NCBI GenBank assembly: GCA_947179485.1
Contig: OX359249.1
Coordinates: 6,696,001-6,760,000, forward strand
Direction of reading: 5' to 3'
From: Allacma fusca
Taxonomy: Eukaryota; Arthropoda; Collembola; Symphypleona; Sminthuridae
DNA length: 64,000 nt
How positions within the stretch are numbered: the first letter of the stretch is position 1; the number at the start of each line of letters is the position of its first letter. Under the pieces are notes generated by a model. It had not been told where the DNA came from. It saw only the letters and a program-made list of their open reading frames with translations, and searched no databases. Below are positions 40,363 to 53,185 of the stretch, in pieces. The position numbers and the translations under genes are program-made.

Positions 40363-40619
40363 CGGTGTTCGCACATACAGCATCTATATGTATAAATGTG
40401 TACACAAATCCCATATGTAAAATGTATATAGACAGGGAGACAGAATGAGAAAGCTAGAAGAAGGGACGGGAAATCATTCGGATGCCATAAAAAGTTTCCA
40501 GGCTGAAACAGAGTTGGACACAATATATCATGTTGGAACCGACAGTTTTATGGTGAGGAAATATTAACTGGGAATTAGTCTCGGTGTCCCTGCACTACAC
40601 CTATCGAGATAACCTCCTA

Positions 40620-40670
40620 CACACAGACACACACACACACTCACACACACTCACTCACACACACATACAA
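40620..40670. repeat. CA microsatellite
   Basis: Imperfect CA array of about 51 bp with TCACAC and TCACTCAC variants. Confidence 0.92.
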
Positions 40671-43600
40671 TCCCTCCAAAGATCACTTGTATGAAACTAT
40701 CCCCCTCATATGCACAACTTGAGAGTACCACAAAGAGTACCAAGTCAAGTCACCCTCTCCAACAACAGTACCTCCTCACATACCAGATTCAGTTAAGTGC
40801 GCGACAAAGCCTCTGTCTACCAAACTAACACCCTTTATGATGATCAAGCAAGTATTACCACCAACTTATATTCCAAGAGTGTGTAAAAGTCGGACTTTTC
40901 CTTTCCAATTGTACCACACACCAGGATCATACATCAAGACCAAAGTCAATGCTAACAATTACAGGGGACGGAGAGAGGGAAAAAAAATAATACCCAAAAA
41001 CACACTACCATATGAAAATGTGAGCGGCTACAGTTGTTGAGCCTTTTTTTTCTAACCCACTACTACGATTCCAATATACTTCCACCTTACAAGAATTAAC
41101 TGGTCGAAATACATTACACTTGTCGACGGCGAGGCACAGGTTAGTCCAAGCTCCAGCTGGAGCCCACGTTCTCAAGGGACAGTGTGAGGAGTTCACTTTG
41201 GTAGAGAACTGGACAAGGCATCAATTCCTCATTAAAGTATACGAGATAAATCACTGTCATCTCCTCCCGTCATCATCTACCTCCCCAATCACCTCTTCAA
41301 CAAATCTTCCACTTTGTCCTGCCTTCATTCCACACTACTTTTGTTAACTCCTGGATCTCACGAAACAATCCGTGTCACTCTCACTAATAACAACTACCAA
41401 TAGTAGCCTCATTTTTTCATCCCACCACCACTCCATGGAACGAGAGCTTCTGGAGACAAGGGCCTTCCACATAACTTCCTTTTGGGCACATGCGCTCCTA
41501 CAGGAGTTTACTTCCGACAAATTTTTACTATAATAACTACAAGTTATCCTTATATTCTATTAATAGCTTCATATTTCCAGCCCATAGTAGTGTGAAAAAA
41601 CTTGGACAGGGAGCAGGGACTCGACGCCATCTAGACTAAAAAACAGCTGGGAATCTGAATTGGCGCAGTGTTTGCGCTATACTTATATTTCCCACAATAA
41701 GAAAGTACCCTACCGATTAGGACAAGGCTCACTGGCAATTTATATGGTAAACTGCACTGTCAATTTGGTAGATACCTCTCCACATTTGGTATGATTTGTG
41801 TGATGACGTCTTGGAGAGGAGCTATTTTTAGTAGAATTATGAAACAGAATCGACATTTTCGTTATTATTAGCAATGACATAAAAATTCACATTTGAGACT
41901 AATGTCGACAGGATCATTTGTATGTAGAAGCTCTTTAGTTTTATTTTTGAGTCAATTCAGTTCGAATTGAAAAGGATGTTGCGGAGCCCTTGGAACCAAT
42001 GAGAAAATCCAGAGGGTTATTGATTTGGAATAAAGTTTGAATGCTAGTTGGAGTACTGAAAGGAATTGTGATGAAGGAAATTGCATAAGAATTTTTTTCC
42101 TGGAGGTACTTTCCTCCCTCTCTTGGAGAGAGGAGAGCAAGTACACGTGTGAAAGTACTGCTAATGTTGATAAACATGTATCGAGTCATGAAATAAAATT
42201 TCATGGATACTGCTATCTGTACTAGGTAGGTACTAACTGGTGAGTATTATGGAAACAAGTCTCCTCTGACACAACTTTCGGGAGATTTTCCTCTTTAGGT
42301 GTAACTGTAGTGGCTGGATGCTACAACAGTCCTTGGCTCCCTACCATGCGGGTAGAGAAATGGGAGATTCAAGCGGAAGCGTATAATACTTGGGAGAGAC
42401 ACATCTACAGTGTAGTCCCTCTTGTAGATCATCCCTACAAAGAGAAAAAAATTCAATGTAAACCAGGGATGCTCTTCTCAGGAGGCAAATTAAATCAGGG
42501 ATGAACGGGAACGTGTCCCAATATTTGTGTCCCCACAGTGGGAATACAGGGACAAGGGGGTCCCAGATAGTAAGACTAGACTGTAGGCATGAGGCTCCTA
42601 TACCAGCGAACATAGGTAGGTATGTACATGTACTATTTGAACAAGGACAAAGACCCATATGTATCTACATATATTGTGGAGTGTGGAGTAAGAAAATCCA
42701 CGGAGCCAGGGAAAGGGAAAAGAGTGAGTGGGAAATGTGTGTAGTGTATAGCTCAAGGTGGGCATAAAGTGTGAGAAATTAGAGAGAAAGGACATATTCG
42801 AGGAAGAGCATCAAAATTCACGGCACACTCGCATGAATTTCATAATAGTCATCCTGGATTGGGAAGGAAAGGTCTTATGGAAATAATTTTCCTTACTGCT
42901 GTGTAAATGGGATTTTATTGTTTTAATATTTGTATTTTGCAGGCATCTAATGACAAAATGTGTCTACTTAAGGAGTGAGAAGGCAAGGTGTATGAATAAT
43001 AATATTATTGTTTTCTGCCACACAGTCCCTGCCATCTGAATCCAGCAGGGATGATGAGAGGGAGAGAAGGAGCGAGAGTGGCAGCAGTTAATTTTCATGA
43101 CAGGTTCGATCCACCCTGTGCGTGCAGCTGGATGATACGATAGCAGTTAGATTCAAGTGAGTGTCTTTGATGATGATGAAACTTGGAGTGGTCTCAGTCC
43201 CACTGGAACAAAACAATCATCATCCATGCATCTTGTTCACAGCCTTGATCTTGTTACTCCGTCTTTTCCCAACTACACACTCCCGTACACCCTTCTCTTA
43301 CATTATATCTCCCCTCTTTTTTTCCCCTATTTCATTTCAATCCAACAGCCGTCCAACTCTCAAAATTTAATCCAATTCGTTTTACTCCCTCTCCGTCTTT
43401 TAAGAAAACCTAACAAATTCTTAACGCCCAAAATTAAACAACTTTTTTTTTTAAATCTTAACAAATCTCCTCATCACATCTCAATTTCAAATCTTATCGA
43501 CACTTTCAAGTCAACCGACCAACCTCCCTTAACACCATATAACTTACATCCATTATTTTTACCCATTCATTTAGTAGGTCCAAGCACTCATATATTTAAA

Positions 43601-45604
43601 TTAACAATGGGTTATGGGTCATTTATGCATAAAGGTAGGCATTGGATAAATATATCTATCTAACTTTGATGTAGCAAAGGCATGTAAATATAAAAGCTTT
43701 ATTGTCACATCAACAATGAGACTACAGGGATATTTTTGAATACTTTAATTTTCGATAATAATTTTGCAAATATAATCAAATTACATATGTTTTTACAATT
43801 TGCTCTAACTTTGCACCCTAAGGAGAGCCACCTTGAAAATTCTTATGGAACTTTACCACAGCACCGACTTCCCTGCCCACTGTAGTAAAGTAATACGTTA
43901 TTTATATTGTAAATATGCATGGAATAGGAAGGAAAGACTAATTTGTGAAACTTAACCGACTACTATTAGTTTGACATTTCTAATTATGGCGTGCCGAAAA
44001 TGTTATAAACAGCATCCATCACTATAATTTGTTCATTTGAAAGCATCCAGGACAGAAGTAGCCACAGTTGACTGGTGTCTACTAATCTTCCCCACGTACA
44101 CACCTACATATGTATGTGTGAAGGACGTCAATGGATTCCGAAACAGCGGCACTTATTCAGAACCAAGTGATCAATTATCGAAAGGAAATTAACAGGCCAT
44201 TCCTGAGTAATCATCTTTTGGGAAACGTACAGGTATACGTGAGTCCAGCTTGTAATTCAATGGGATTTTCGGCACGTGCAGATGATCCAGCTTACAATAT
44301 CGCATACATGTTCAACCTCCTCTCGTCACACTGACAGTCACTTGAGCCACACTCAAAGGCAAGAGTCTGTCTCTCGCAAAATCACGGAAAGGATTACATG
44401 CATGTAAAATTAGAAATGACGACATCAAGTGGCGACAGAGATATTTCAGAACTGTCAAAACACAGAAACTGCTATTATTTTGCCAAGTTAAAGACTTGAA
44501 ATCCAGGGAAGCTTCCTTCCATGGTCTACAGTCTACAGAAACTGTGAAGATCCCCATCCCCTCTTAAAAGTATCCACGTTTGTAAATGTGTATGATTGGA
44601 AAATAAGTGAAATGCTACATATACAGAATGGTAGTCGTTAATGCAATGTTATTTAATGTGCATACTAAACTTTTAGCATCTCGATATTGCTCCAGCGATA
44701 ATATTGCCATCGTGTTTTAGTACTATTCATGTCCTGCATAATGTTTCAGCTCGGGATAAGTGGCAGTCCTCAATGTTGTAATGTGAGTGTACATAAAAAT
44801 GGGTATAAAAAAAGTGACTACGTACTCAGAGCGGATATGTATAAATACGTGGGGCTGTGGGAAAAAAACAGCAATGTTAAAATATAAAAAAAAAAGAAGG
44901 AAGAATATATTCATCCGGACAACGACCTGTTCGAATAGCTCGGATTTCTCTATCCATTTACCTCCGAAGGCCCGAAAGAGAAAGCCCTTGCCGGGGTCCT
45001 ATAGTAGTCCGGAGATGCGGAACATATTCATTGGGTTAGTGAGCGTTCCGGTGGATTTTGAATAAACTGTCAAGCGAGGGAATAGAATAGGAAAGTAGGA
45101 GCGGATGGTACAGATCGCTCCAATGGGATGCTCCTGCACTTGTACCATGCAGTATGCAAATACCATTAGATTGATATCTGTATACAGATCCTTGTTTCAG
45201 AGTCAAAGAGCGGTGGGGAATTTGTTACTCATAAAACATTTTCACTTGGACGGTACATACCCCAAAAACTGGAGAGTAACTGGAAGCTACTGTACAGTAA
45301 ATGCTCCAGGAAGGAAGAGGGGAGAGGGAGTGAGAGGCAAATGTCTGATTGGCCAACGACTGAGTTGATGATCCGATTCCATTGGAACAAGTTAAAAGAT
45401 GAAAAGTCGGGCTTTATTCCGTTTTCGGCTTCGTTTGTTACCAGGTACACTTGCAGGAGAGAGAAGAGAAAAGAGAGATTCAAGTGGGGCATTTTGTCCA
45501 AGTGAAGTGGAGTGGAGCATCCCTCCAGAGACCAACTTTTCAATCAAGATCTCTCTTAACAAATGCTAAGGCTGAATTTTACCTTCCTATAATTTATGAA
45601 GACC

Positions 45605-45606
<2 letters not shown>

Positions 45607-45641
<35 letters not shown>
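45607..45641. repeat. (GA)17 microsatellite
   Basis: Pure GA array of about 35 bp. Confidence 0.95.
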
Positions 45642-45645
<4 letters not shown>

Positions 45646-46339
45646 AGAGCGAACGGAATCGTATACTATAGATAATAGTACAAAAGTATCTCCTAAGTCT
45701 CTCGTATATCTCTCAAGGACCGAGTCATCTTACTTCCGATTCTTCTAGAAAGCAAAAGGTTTTAGTCAACTACTTCCAACGCTCCCTACTCCATTTCCAG
45801 ACACTCACAACCCACCATTCAAGGCTAGAGTCATCAGACTCTTTCTTAACTCTTTCATCTGTTCCTTGCTAATCTTTACTATTCCATGTTAAAATCCCCT
45901 CTCAGCATCCATCAAGGCTCGTCATCAAGACTATAAAATTTCATCAGCCTCACCAGAGCCTGCTTCTTGGGGACAGTCATGAGTCTAGCACATCCAACAT
46001 CTCTAAACTCCAGGGGTCTCCAGCTAACTCATTATGGATTCTTACCTACATCATATGCTACATAACCTATTATATACATACATAGACATGTGCTCCGGCC
46101 TCTAATGTACTGTCAGTAACGGACATAGATACACAACAAATGAGCCCATGGAAGTATATATCTGTACACATTCAAATATATAGTTACATATCTACAGTAT
46201 ACACATGACTGGAAATGTCTTCTGCCTCTTCCTGACAAAATCCGATTGAACCTACATGGATCTTTTCTCTGCTCTCCTCTTCATCATAAAAATATTTCCA
46301 ATTCCCATAGTCTCAAACGTAGTTAGTCCTATTATTCTA

Positions 46340-46355
46340 CGTAAGTAAGTAAGTA
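46340..46355. repeat. Short GTAA tetranucleotide repeat
   Basis: About four tandem GTAA units. Confidence 0.85.
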
Positions 46356-46427
46356 GCTAAGAAGAGATGGTTAAAGAGAACCTAAGGACTCTGTCAGGCA
46401 GGCCTTCGTAGTACATAGATATAGATA

Positions 46428-46457
46428 CATGTATATACATGTATATACATGTATATA
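46428..46457. repeat. 10-bp minisatellite, 3 copies
   Basis: Three exact tandem copies of CATGTATATA. Each copy carries the palindrome TACATGTA across its junction. Confidence 0.9.
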
Positions 46458-47085
46458 TGTAATATTCCAAATATGCTAGCGTCAGTATATTTTTCATATT
46501 TTCTCACTTCCTCCCCAACAGCCCCTGCCTTACCATTTGATCAAATGTTTGGAGTAAAATTATGTGTATGGCAGAGTATAGTGTATGTAAAATAATATAG
46601 GCAGGATACATAATCTTATAATATATACATATATATATCTATACTTATGTAATGAGAACACATAAAACCATTCCTTCGTAGTGTGATTAGTTGAAGGAAG
46701 TAGCCAATTCGTTCCCAGAAAATTACAAAGTATCTCCAGAGGAAAACAAACTACCTCATTACGTGAGTACATACAGCAATAGGAATGGTAACGAATGCTC
46801 TGGAACCTACGCCCACTCTATCATCAACTGACATATTGGTCCTTCGAGGCGGACTCTTAAATTGAATAATGCTTTGATTGAAAGGGAATTACGGGATTTT
46901 TCCCACGCGTATCTAAATTGACATCTTCGTATTCGAAAATAATTTAGTCCTTCGACCCGGATGGCTTTATAATTCTCGAGATTCCTTCATTTAGGAAAAA
47001 TTTGAACTTATACGTACATTTTATCCTTTCGTATCCCCTACATTTATTTTTATAGCACAATACATATACACACTTCATAGCTATA

Positions 47086-47101
47086 ACTACATGCATGTAG
47101 T
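47086..47101. repeat. 16-bp perfect palindrome
   Basis: ACTACATGCATGTAGT reads the same on both strands. About one such palindrome is expected by chance in a window this size. Confidence 0.85.
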
Positions 47102-47595
47102 AGACCGTTCCATTTAACTACGCGAATATGTAAAAGGAGGACCTTCGCACAAGTGCATTGGACTTTGAACTTCTTGAAATGAAATGTCTGACGTCGAAGG
47201 ATATGAGAAATTCCCCTATAAGAATGAACGGGACTATGTGCAAGTCGAAAATAGAAATTCTAGGAATTGTTGTAAAAAATATGTGCACTGTAGTAGAATT
47301 AATTGGAAGGGTTCAGGGAAGGAACTGTGCGGGAGAAACAAGTAAAGTATAATCTAAATGATTGGATTAATACGGAAAGCTCAGAACATTTGGTAAAAAT
47401 TGTTCAATCTTGCCAATGACTGCCGAGATGGTCACTGAAGTAACGCCTAATCTGGACGCAAATGACTCCACAGGGACCATTTTATAACTTGACCTCAACT
47501 CTACCAAATTTCCTGTATTTACTTGGCCTACACCGTCCTTTCCTGCTCTTCCTTACGCTATCAATTCTCCTAGCCCGTATTATTTCCTTGGAAGA

Positions 47596-47613
47596 CTCTC
47601 TCTCTCTCTCTCT
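47596..47613. repeat. Short CT microsatellite
   Basis: About eight CT units. Confidence 0.85.
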
Positions 47614-48027
47614 TCTGTCCTACTAAAGGACCACTACGTAACAGTATACGGACAGAAGCCGCCTGATATTACTTTCAGATATCTCTCCATCCAAAACTCT
47701 TCCAATACAGTTACATAAGCATACGCCCTAGTTCCTTCCTCCACTTATGCATCCCAACTTCAATAACGCTATCTCTGTAGACACTCACACATATGTACGT
47801 GTGAATGTATGTGCATACTCGTTCGTACATATAGGCTTGCTTCTACAAAATCGGCAAGGAGGAAAAAACCTCGGGTTGTGTAAATGCCAGGCGAGCAATT
47901 CTATAGAACAATCTATTAAGATGTAACAGCCCAGTTTAGTTTGGCGTGTTCGTTTATGGTATTTCAGTAGGTTGAGTTCCGACGGCTGACTCAAGAAAAA
48001 CTGGCATTCTTACTATGATTGTTCCTC

Positions 48028-48054
48028 ACTCTCTCGCTCTCTCTCTCTCTCTCT
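48028..48054. repeat. CT microsatellite
   Basis: CT array with one CG interruption. Confidence 0.9.
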
Positions 48055-48522
48055 TCTTTCGCTGCATCTCTCAAGTACATGTGTGAGTCGTGGAGAGCAA
48101 AAAGGCAACAAATATAAGTAAGTTGAGCTCTTAGCGCTACTCTTTCACAATGTTTCTCCAGGAGTAGCACTTTTAGTTGTGTATTTTTCCTCGGCCTTTC
48201 TTGTCCGTCCCATTCCAGCAGATCAAGTTGGCCAAAAAAGTCTTGAAAACTTATTCTACTTTTTTTCCACGAACTCCTCTTACTCCTTCCTTCAATGTTT
48301 ACTTTAGACTTTAGTTTTGCCATGAAAAGTCCTTGGAGGAGTCGCTCCCTCCTCGCAATCTATCGGTCTCCAGAATAACTATAATTATACGTAGATAGAG
48401 TCAGTGTTACACAATGTATATACATATGACTTCAAAGTATTCAGCTCAACAGCAGCATTTGTGAAATTAGAACAAGCCTTCTCTGTCCTTCCAGTACACA
48501 TTGTACTCTACAACTATTGTAT

Positions 48523-48557
48523 CCCATACGGTACTCTGCAATTATCCCGTATGGTAC
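48523..48557. repeat. Paired CCCATACGGTAC / CCCGTATGGTAC
   Basis: Two 12-base strings 23 bp apart. They are both near-direct copies (two differences) and carry the inverted pair CCATACGG/CCGTATGG, because each contains a GTAC end. Confidence 0.75.
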
Positions 48558-51537
48558 TTAATGTGATTACGTATGTATGTATGTGATCAGGGCTCACGAA
48601 GCATTCCCCTTCCCCACACTTAAGCCCTACATACGAATCGTTTGATTCCTTAATTTTCAATCAAGTTTACATCCGAAATTTTCTAAGATAAGCCCATAAG
48701 AAGTTCCACAACGAGTGTCAAAAGATATTCTGGGAAAAAATTGAAAAATGGTATTTTTGAAATACTCCGATTTTGCTTGACGCTTTAATCACTGTGACCT
48801 CTAATGATTGACCCAGATTAATTTAACAAATTTTTAGAAAATCTGGGAAACAATGTGTTTAAAAATGGGGGAATCAGTTTGCTATTATTTTTTATTATCT
48901 ACAGAGTTTAGGCTTAGGTTTAGGCGTGGGGGGAGGGGAATGATCTGTGGCACCCTGGTACTACATGTTAAAAATGCTAGCACCATTAGGAACCTCCTTT
49001 CATGCGTACATAGTTAGCGGACGTAAGAAGTAATGGAAGTAGTAAGGATAGGAACAGTGATGGTAGTAGGGCCGGGAATGAACACCATGGAACCCTTGAC
49101 AGCGCAATTATTGCCCTCATGCCTTGTAGTAAATACCCACGGAGGTGCGCAAAACTAAAAAAATAGATGCCTTATCCTGACAGTTAATGTGAAACGAGTA
49201 ATTTTGGAGCTAAAACTACGGTCTTTACGCATCTTCAAGTATTATATTGTACCTCACCATTTCATTGAAAGGGAGAGACGAAGGTAGTTGAGCCTCTCTC
49301 GGAGGAACTAATAATGGAACATGGTGTACATTACAGAGGTACATTGATACAGAAGTACTCTCAAGCCCAGACATGTTCCACCGACGGAGTCCACATTGTT
49401 CATGCCGTTTCCTCTCGACTATTTGCTCAATATGAGCCCATTTCAATTTAAAAAAGGAGTTAATCTTGGTAGGAAATATCCCAAACAACTCACATTTAAA
49501 ACCCCACTCCACCCAAACGTACTCTGTAGGCCTTTCAATCACAAATGAATTTGGGGTAGACTCATGTGTCTACCCATGCATTCAGACTTGTTTGAAAATG
49601 TCGAGAGGAATTAACATTCTTCCGTCATTGAGAGACCAAATGGATTACCCTCCATGTTACTCTTTAAGTGACTTTTACGCATAAATTCAAACTACAAATA
49701 CTCGGCAAAACTACAGTCTGTACACTCTCCTACCATGAGGTGTTCCACTTGGTTTTACAAATTGAACTCGAAAGAGTTAGCTCGGAAATAATCACCAACT
49801 TCGTGGTACTTGTAGTTCAGATACATTTCGTGACGAAAAATCCCCTTGCAATAGGCAAATAAATCTTCAACCTGGGTAATTAATTCTCAACCAAGTGCTT
49901 CCACATTGAAAAATCCATTTCCTCCCAACTCCAGCCCATCTCAGACATTACTTTTTAACTAGCTCCCATTGGGTTCCCCAAGTGAATGACTTCAAGAAAT
50001 ATCAAAATTCTAACTAAATTCTACAACTCACTTCCGTACAACAGAACAACCACTGCCCCATTTCTACGGATTTATTGTTGTACAATTTAAGGGCTGACTA
50101 CGACGACACATTTTTCCCAGGGCATCTATGGACAAGCAAGAGAAGTAATGATAATGTAATTCCCCCATTTTATAGTAAGATTTCTTGAAAACCCTTTGCA
50201 ATTTAATTTAATGACATATGTACATCGGTCTGTTTTCTGAGTACAGTATAGTCCAACACCTGAGTAGAAGTCAAGAGTTTGGGATAAGTTAAATTCCTTC
50301 CTGTATCACAAGATTTGTCAAATATTCCCAGATGTATTGTTTTAAACACTTTCGAAAAAAACAAACTGATTTCACACTGAAACATGAAGCCACACTTTAA
50401 GTTTTTTATTTGAACGAGAGATCATTTTTAATTCTTCTAGTGATTTATTTTCGGACCCTCTATTTGCGTCACAAGTTTTATTATAAAGAAATAAATTGTG
50501 GGAAATTTTGCCAAAAGTTGACTCTAAAATGGTACACTGGGAAATGCTATTCTTCGTTTTTGTACATACTGGACTCAAGATTGAAAAAAAGTGTGTAAAT
50601 CTTGTAAGGAAACGTCTGGTATTTTATATGATGTTCTGTATAGCTTCATAATCTGGTCCTACAGTTCTTCTAATATTGACACTGACTTGCGTACAGCTTC
50701 AAGGAGTATAGTCCCCTAAAAATAGGAGAACAAAATAGTGTTCATACAATCATTCATATAGAGTAACTAAAAATAATGAATTGAACTTCAAAGAGCTTCA
50801 AATTAAGAATAACGTCAAAACCGGTAGTCTCGAAACCCCGGGTAGTTAGGAGGTTGATAGACGAGATAAATACCAATAAGTGGCATTAAATAGGCTAGGG
50901 ACTGTACTGAAAGTGGATACAAGAGGAGCAAAAAATATTTGAAAAACAACTTGAAGAAAAGCTAGTATTAGGTCTATGAACAGCAGTCGCCCCCCATGAT
51001 CATTTTCTTGAGGTCGTACAAAAGGTTAAAGTAAACCACGCTCAGAAGACATTCATGACGACGCCCTAAAGGAGCACAAAGAGACAAGCTGGAAATTTTT
51101 GGACACCTCAGCATCATCGTGTCATTAATCAATTAAGGTTGCGAGAGAAGAGGAAACTGTGGAAAAGTTATCACAATAGATGAAAGCCTCAGAATAAGGC
51201 CCGTATTTACGGAATCACAAGGCCATAACGATGACCCATTCTTTCACGTGTGTCTACAAGGGAAATTCCATTTTGTTCCTAACCCATCCTTGTTTTTCCC
51301 TTCACGCGATTTCTTTTATCAATAAAAATTCATTTACTCCTCCACGCATTATGAGCATGAGCCATGTGCGGGAGCGACTAAAAGAGAGGGAGAGAAAAGA
51401 GTGGAGAGAGATGGAGACAAGATTGATTGATGAGAATTATCGAGGAAGTGGATATAAAAGAGACAAAAGGAAGAGGACGGCCTCTAACTTTCCAACTAAC
51501 TATCCTTTTTCGTAGTCCTCGAAGATAAGCACGTCTC

Positions 51538-51547
51538 CTTCTCTCTC

Positions 51548-51585
<38 letters not shown>

Positions 51586-51592
51586 GCTCTTC
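51538..51592. repeat. CT microsatellite, about 55 bp
   Basis: Long CT array with one CCCT and one CG interruption. On the minus strand it translates as an Arg-Glu run in a frame that I reject as a gene. Confidence 0.94.
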
Positions 51593-52029
51593 TTGTTCAC
51601 ACAAACTCATCTTGTCTCCGACGATGGTAGTTATACTTGTACCATTATATTTAGCTCTCTTTCTCTCTAAACGTAACATACTGTAATGTTGATGAGACTT
51701 TCCCTCCACACAGTCAAACAACATGTGTACAGATAGGAGGGCAGGAGGCTTCTCCTGTACAGATGACACACAGGGCCCTAATGCCTCTGATCCGCAAAAA
51801 GACCAGGGAAGTTTTATCTGCAAAAAGAGGACATGTAGGATCACATAGAGAGATTTCGCAACTTGACTGCCAGAAATTTTAGAATCATACGGTGGACTTG
51901 GTCTGAGCCCAAAGATAAGGCAGGAGCAAGAGTATACGAAAAAAAGGCTTGAAAGGAAAAGCGTCCGAAACAAACCCAAAAACTTTGCTTGTTGTTGGCA
52001 CTAGTTTTTTCTTCTCTCCTTTACTCCGC

Positions 52030-52074
52030 TCTGTGTGTGTGTGTGTCTCTCTCTCTCTCTCTCTGTGTATGTGT
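52030..52074. repeat. Compound GT-CT-GT microsatellite
   Basis: TG array, then CT array, then a shorter GTGTATGTG segment, without spacers. Confidence 0.92.
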
Positions 52075-53164
52075 GGGAGCTGAAGGATGGAAAACACTAA
52101 GACCATGATAGCCTATCAAGTCCATAAAAAATAGCAATCAACTTTTGACAATTAACTTCTAATGCCACTTACGACCAAGGGCAATACTTTGACAGAGCTG
52201 ATATTTTCCGTACAGTATGGTCAATTATATCCTGTTCAATTTTATCGGCTCTAACACGTTCCTCTAACGACAACCAACACTTCATAATGACAACGTGTCA
52301 ATCCAGTCTGGATTTAAGAAATGTCTATCACCCGCCTCGTTTGGTGCAAGATACTTTCTTAATATTGATACCTTCCACAATATTGCTACCTTCCCAGCAC
52401 GTGGTTCTGATATCCTCCCGAGAAGTCTTTAATGTATGATATCTCTTCTATGTATGTATCATAGTAGATGTTTTTATGAGTGCCTGCCTGGAACAGTAGA
52501 GCCAAGTACGCATCTCCCCCTAAACTATGGGAAGTATGTAATTATATATATTTACTGTTTGCAAAGTTAGTGCCAGTTGTGCCTATGGTGGAGTCAGGCA
52601 GAGTACAACCATGGTCCTCATACATATATGCCCTGGGAATTTCATGTGCAGACGTATGTATGTACAAATGTATCCACAAATATGTGAATGCGAGTTGGGA
52701 CTTGGGACACTCCTGAACTTGCTTGTTGATCTTGTCGCCATTTTTACCCCACGGTATAAGTTAATGTGAGGTCGACAGATAATGAGGACGAGATAGAGAA
52801 ATTTGATGTTCATTTCAAGGGCTCAAGTGTCTTGTCTTAGTAAACTTAAGACTATGAGCTGTAAGATGCGGTAATTTACTCAAGTGTGTAGAGATACAGC
52901 GACAGGAGGAGAAACAGAGATAAAGATAAAGAGAGCGAAGCTTCTCAAAAGAAGACATAAATAGTATTTTGGAAAAGAAAACTCTTAGCCATCCAACGCT
53001 GTGTGTGTAACAAGATATCGAAAATTTTTCACATCAAGTCAAAGTGAGTACATCTGCGGCCTTCCCGATCCTTTTTACACGTCCATGCTGTGCATGTGCC
53101 TTGTACACGAGTATCAATACCCTTGGTCATGCCAGTCAAGCTTTCTATTAGCCAGGACTCTTGC

Positions 53165-53185
53165 CTCTCTCTCTCTCTCTCTCTC
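53165..53185. repeat. CT microsatellite
   Basis: Pure CT array of about ten units. Confidence 0.9.

Larger units (their letters stand above)
33001..41100. other. Non-coding stretch rich in dinucleotide arrays
   Basis: No supportable gene. It contains CT, GA, CA and GT arrays, a 21-bp tandem duplication at 33520, the GGGAGGG minisatellite at 36573 and a short hairpin-forming sequence at 36899-36925. The longest frames pass through the GT or CT repeats or start only with TTG. Confidence 0.6.

Noticed and set aside
43096-43125. GGTTCGATCC string resembling a tRNA B box
   Set aside because: The flanks do not form a 5-bp T-arm around a 7-nt loop, and no acceptor stem or anticodon arm can be found upstream.
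43157-43663. 168-codon plus-strand open frame, the longest in the window
   Set aside because: It opens only with GTG, not a normal start for an animal gene, and encodes a low-complexity Pro/Leu/Ser/His-rich string from pyrimidine-rich DNA. The length is close to chance expectation.
44131-44334. ADD residues in a short frame, considered as a reverse transcriptase motif
   Set aside because: The context lacks the preceding Tyr or Phe and neighbouring motifs, and the frame is only 67 codons.
50930-51150. Region considered as a possible DNA transposon remnant
   Set aside because: No transposase motif, terminal inverted repeat or target-site duplication could be seen on either strand.
51500-51979. 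159-codon minus-strand frame with a signal-peptide-like start
   Set aside because: The apparent first codon is TTG, so the signal-like segment has no ATG. The tail is an Arg-Glu run translated from a CT/GA array.
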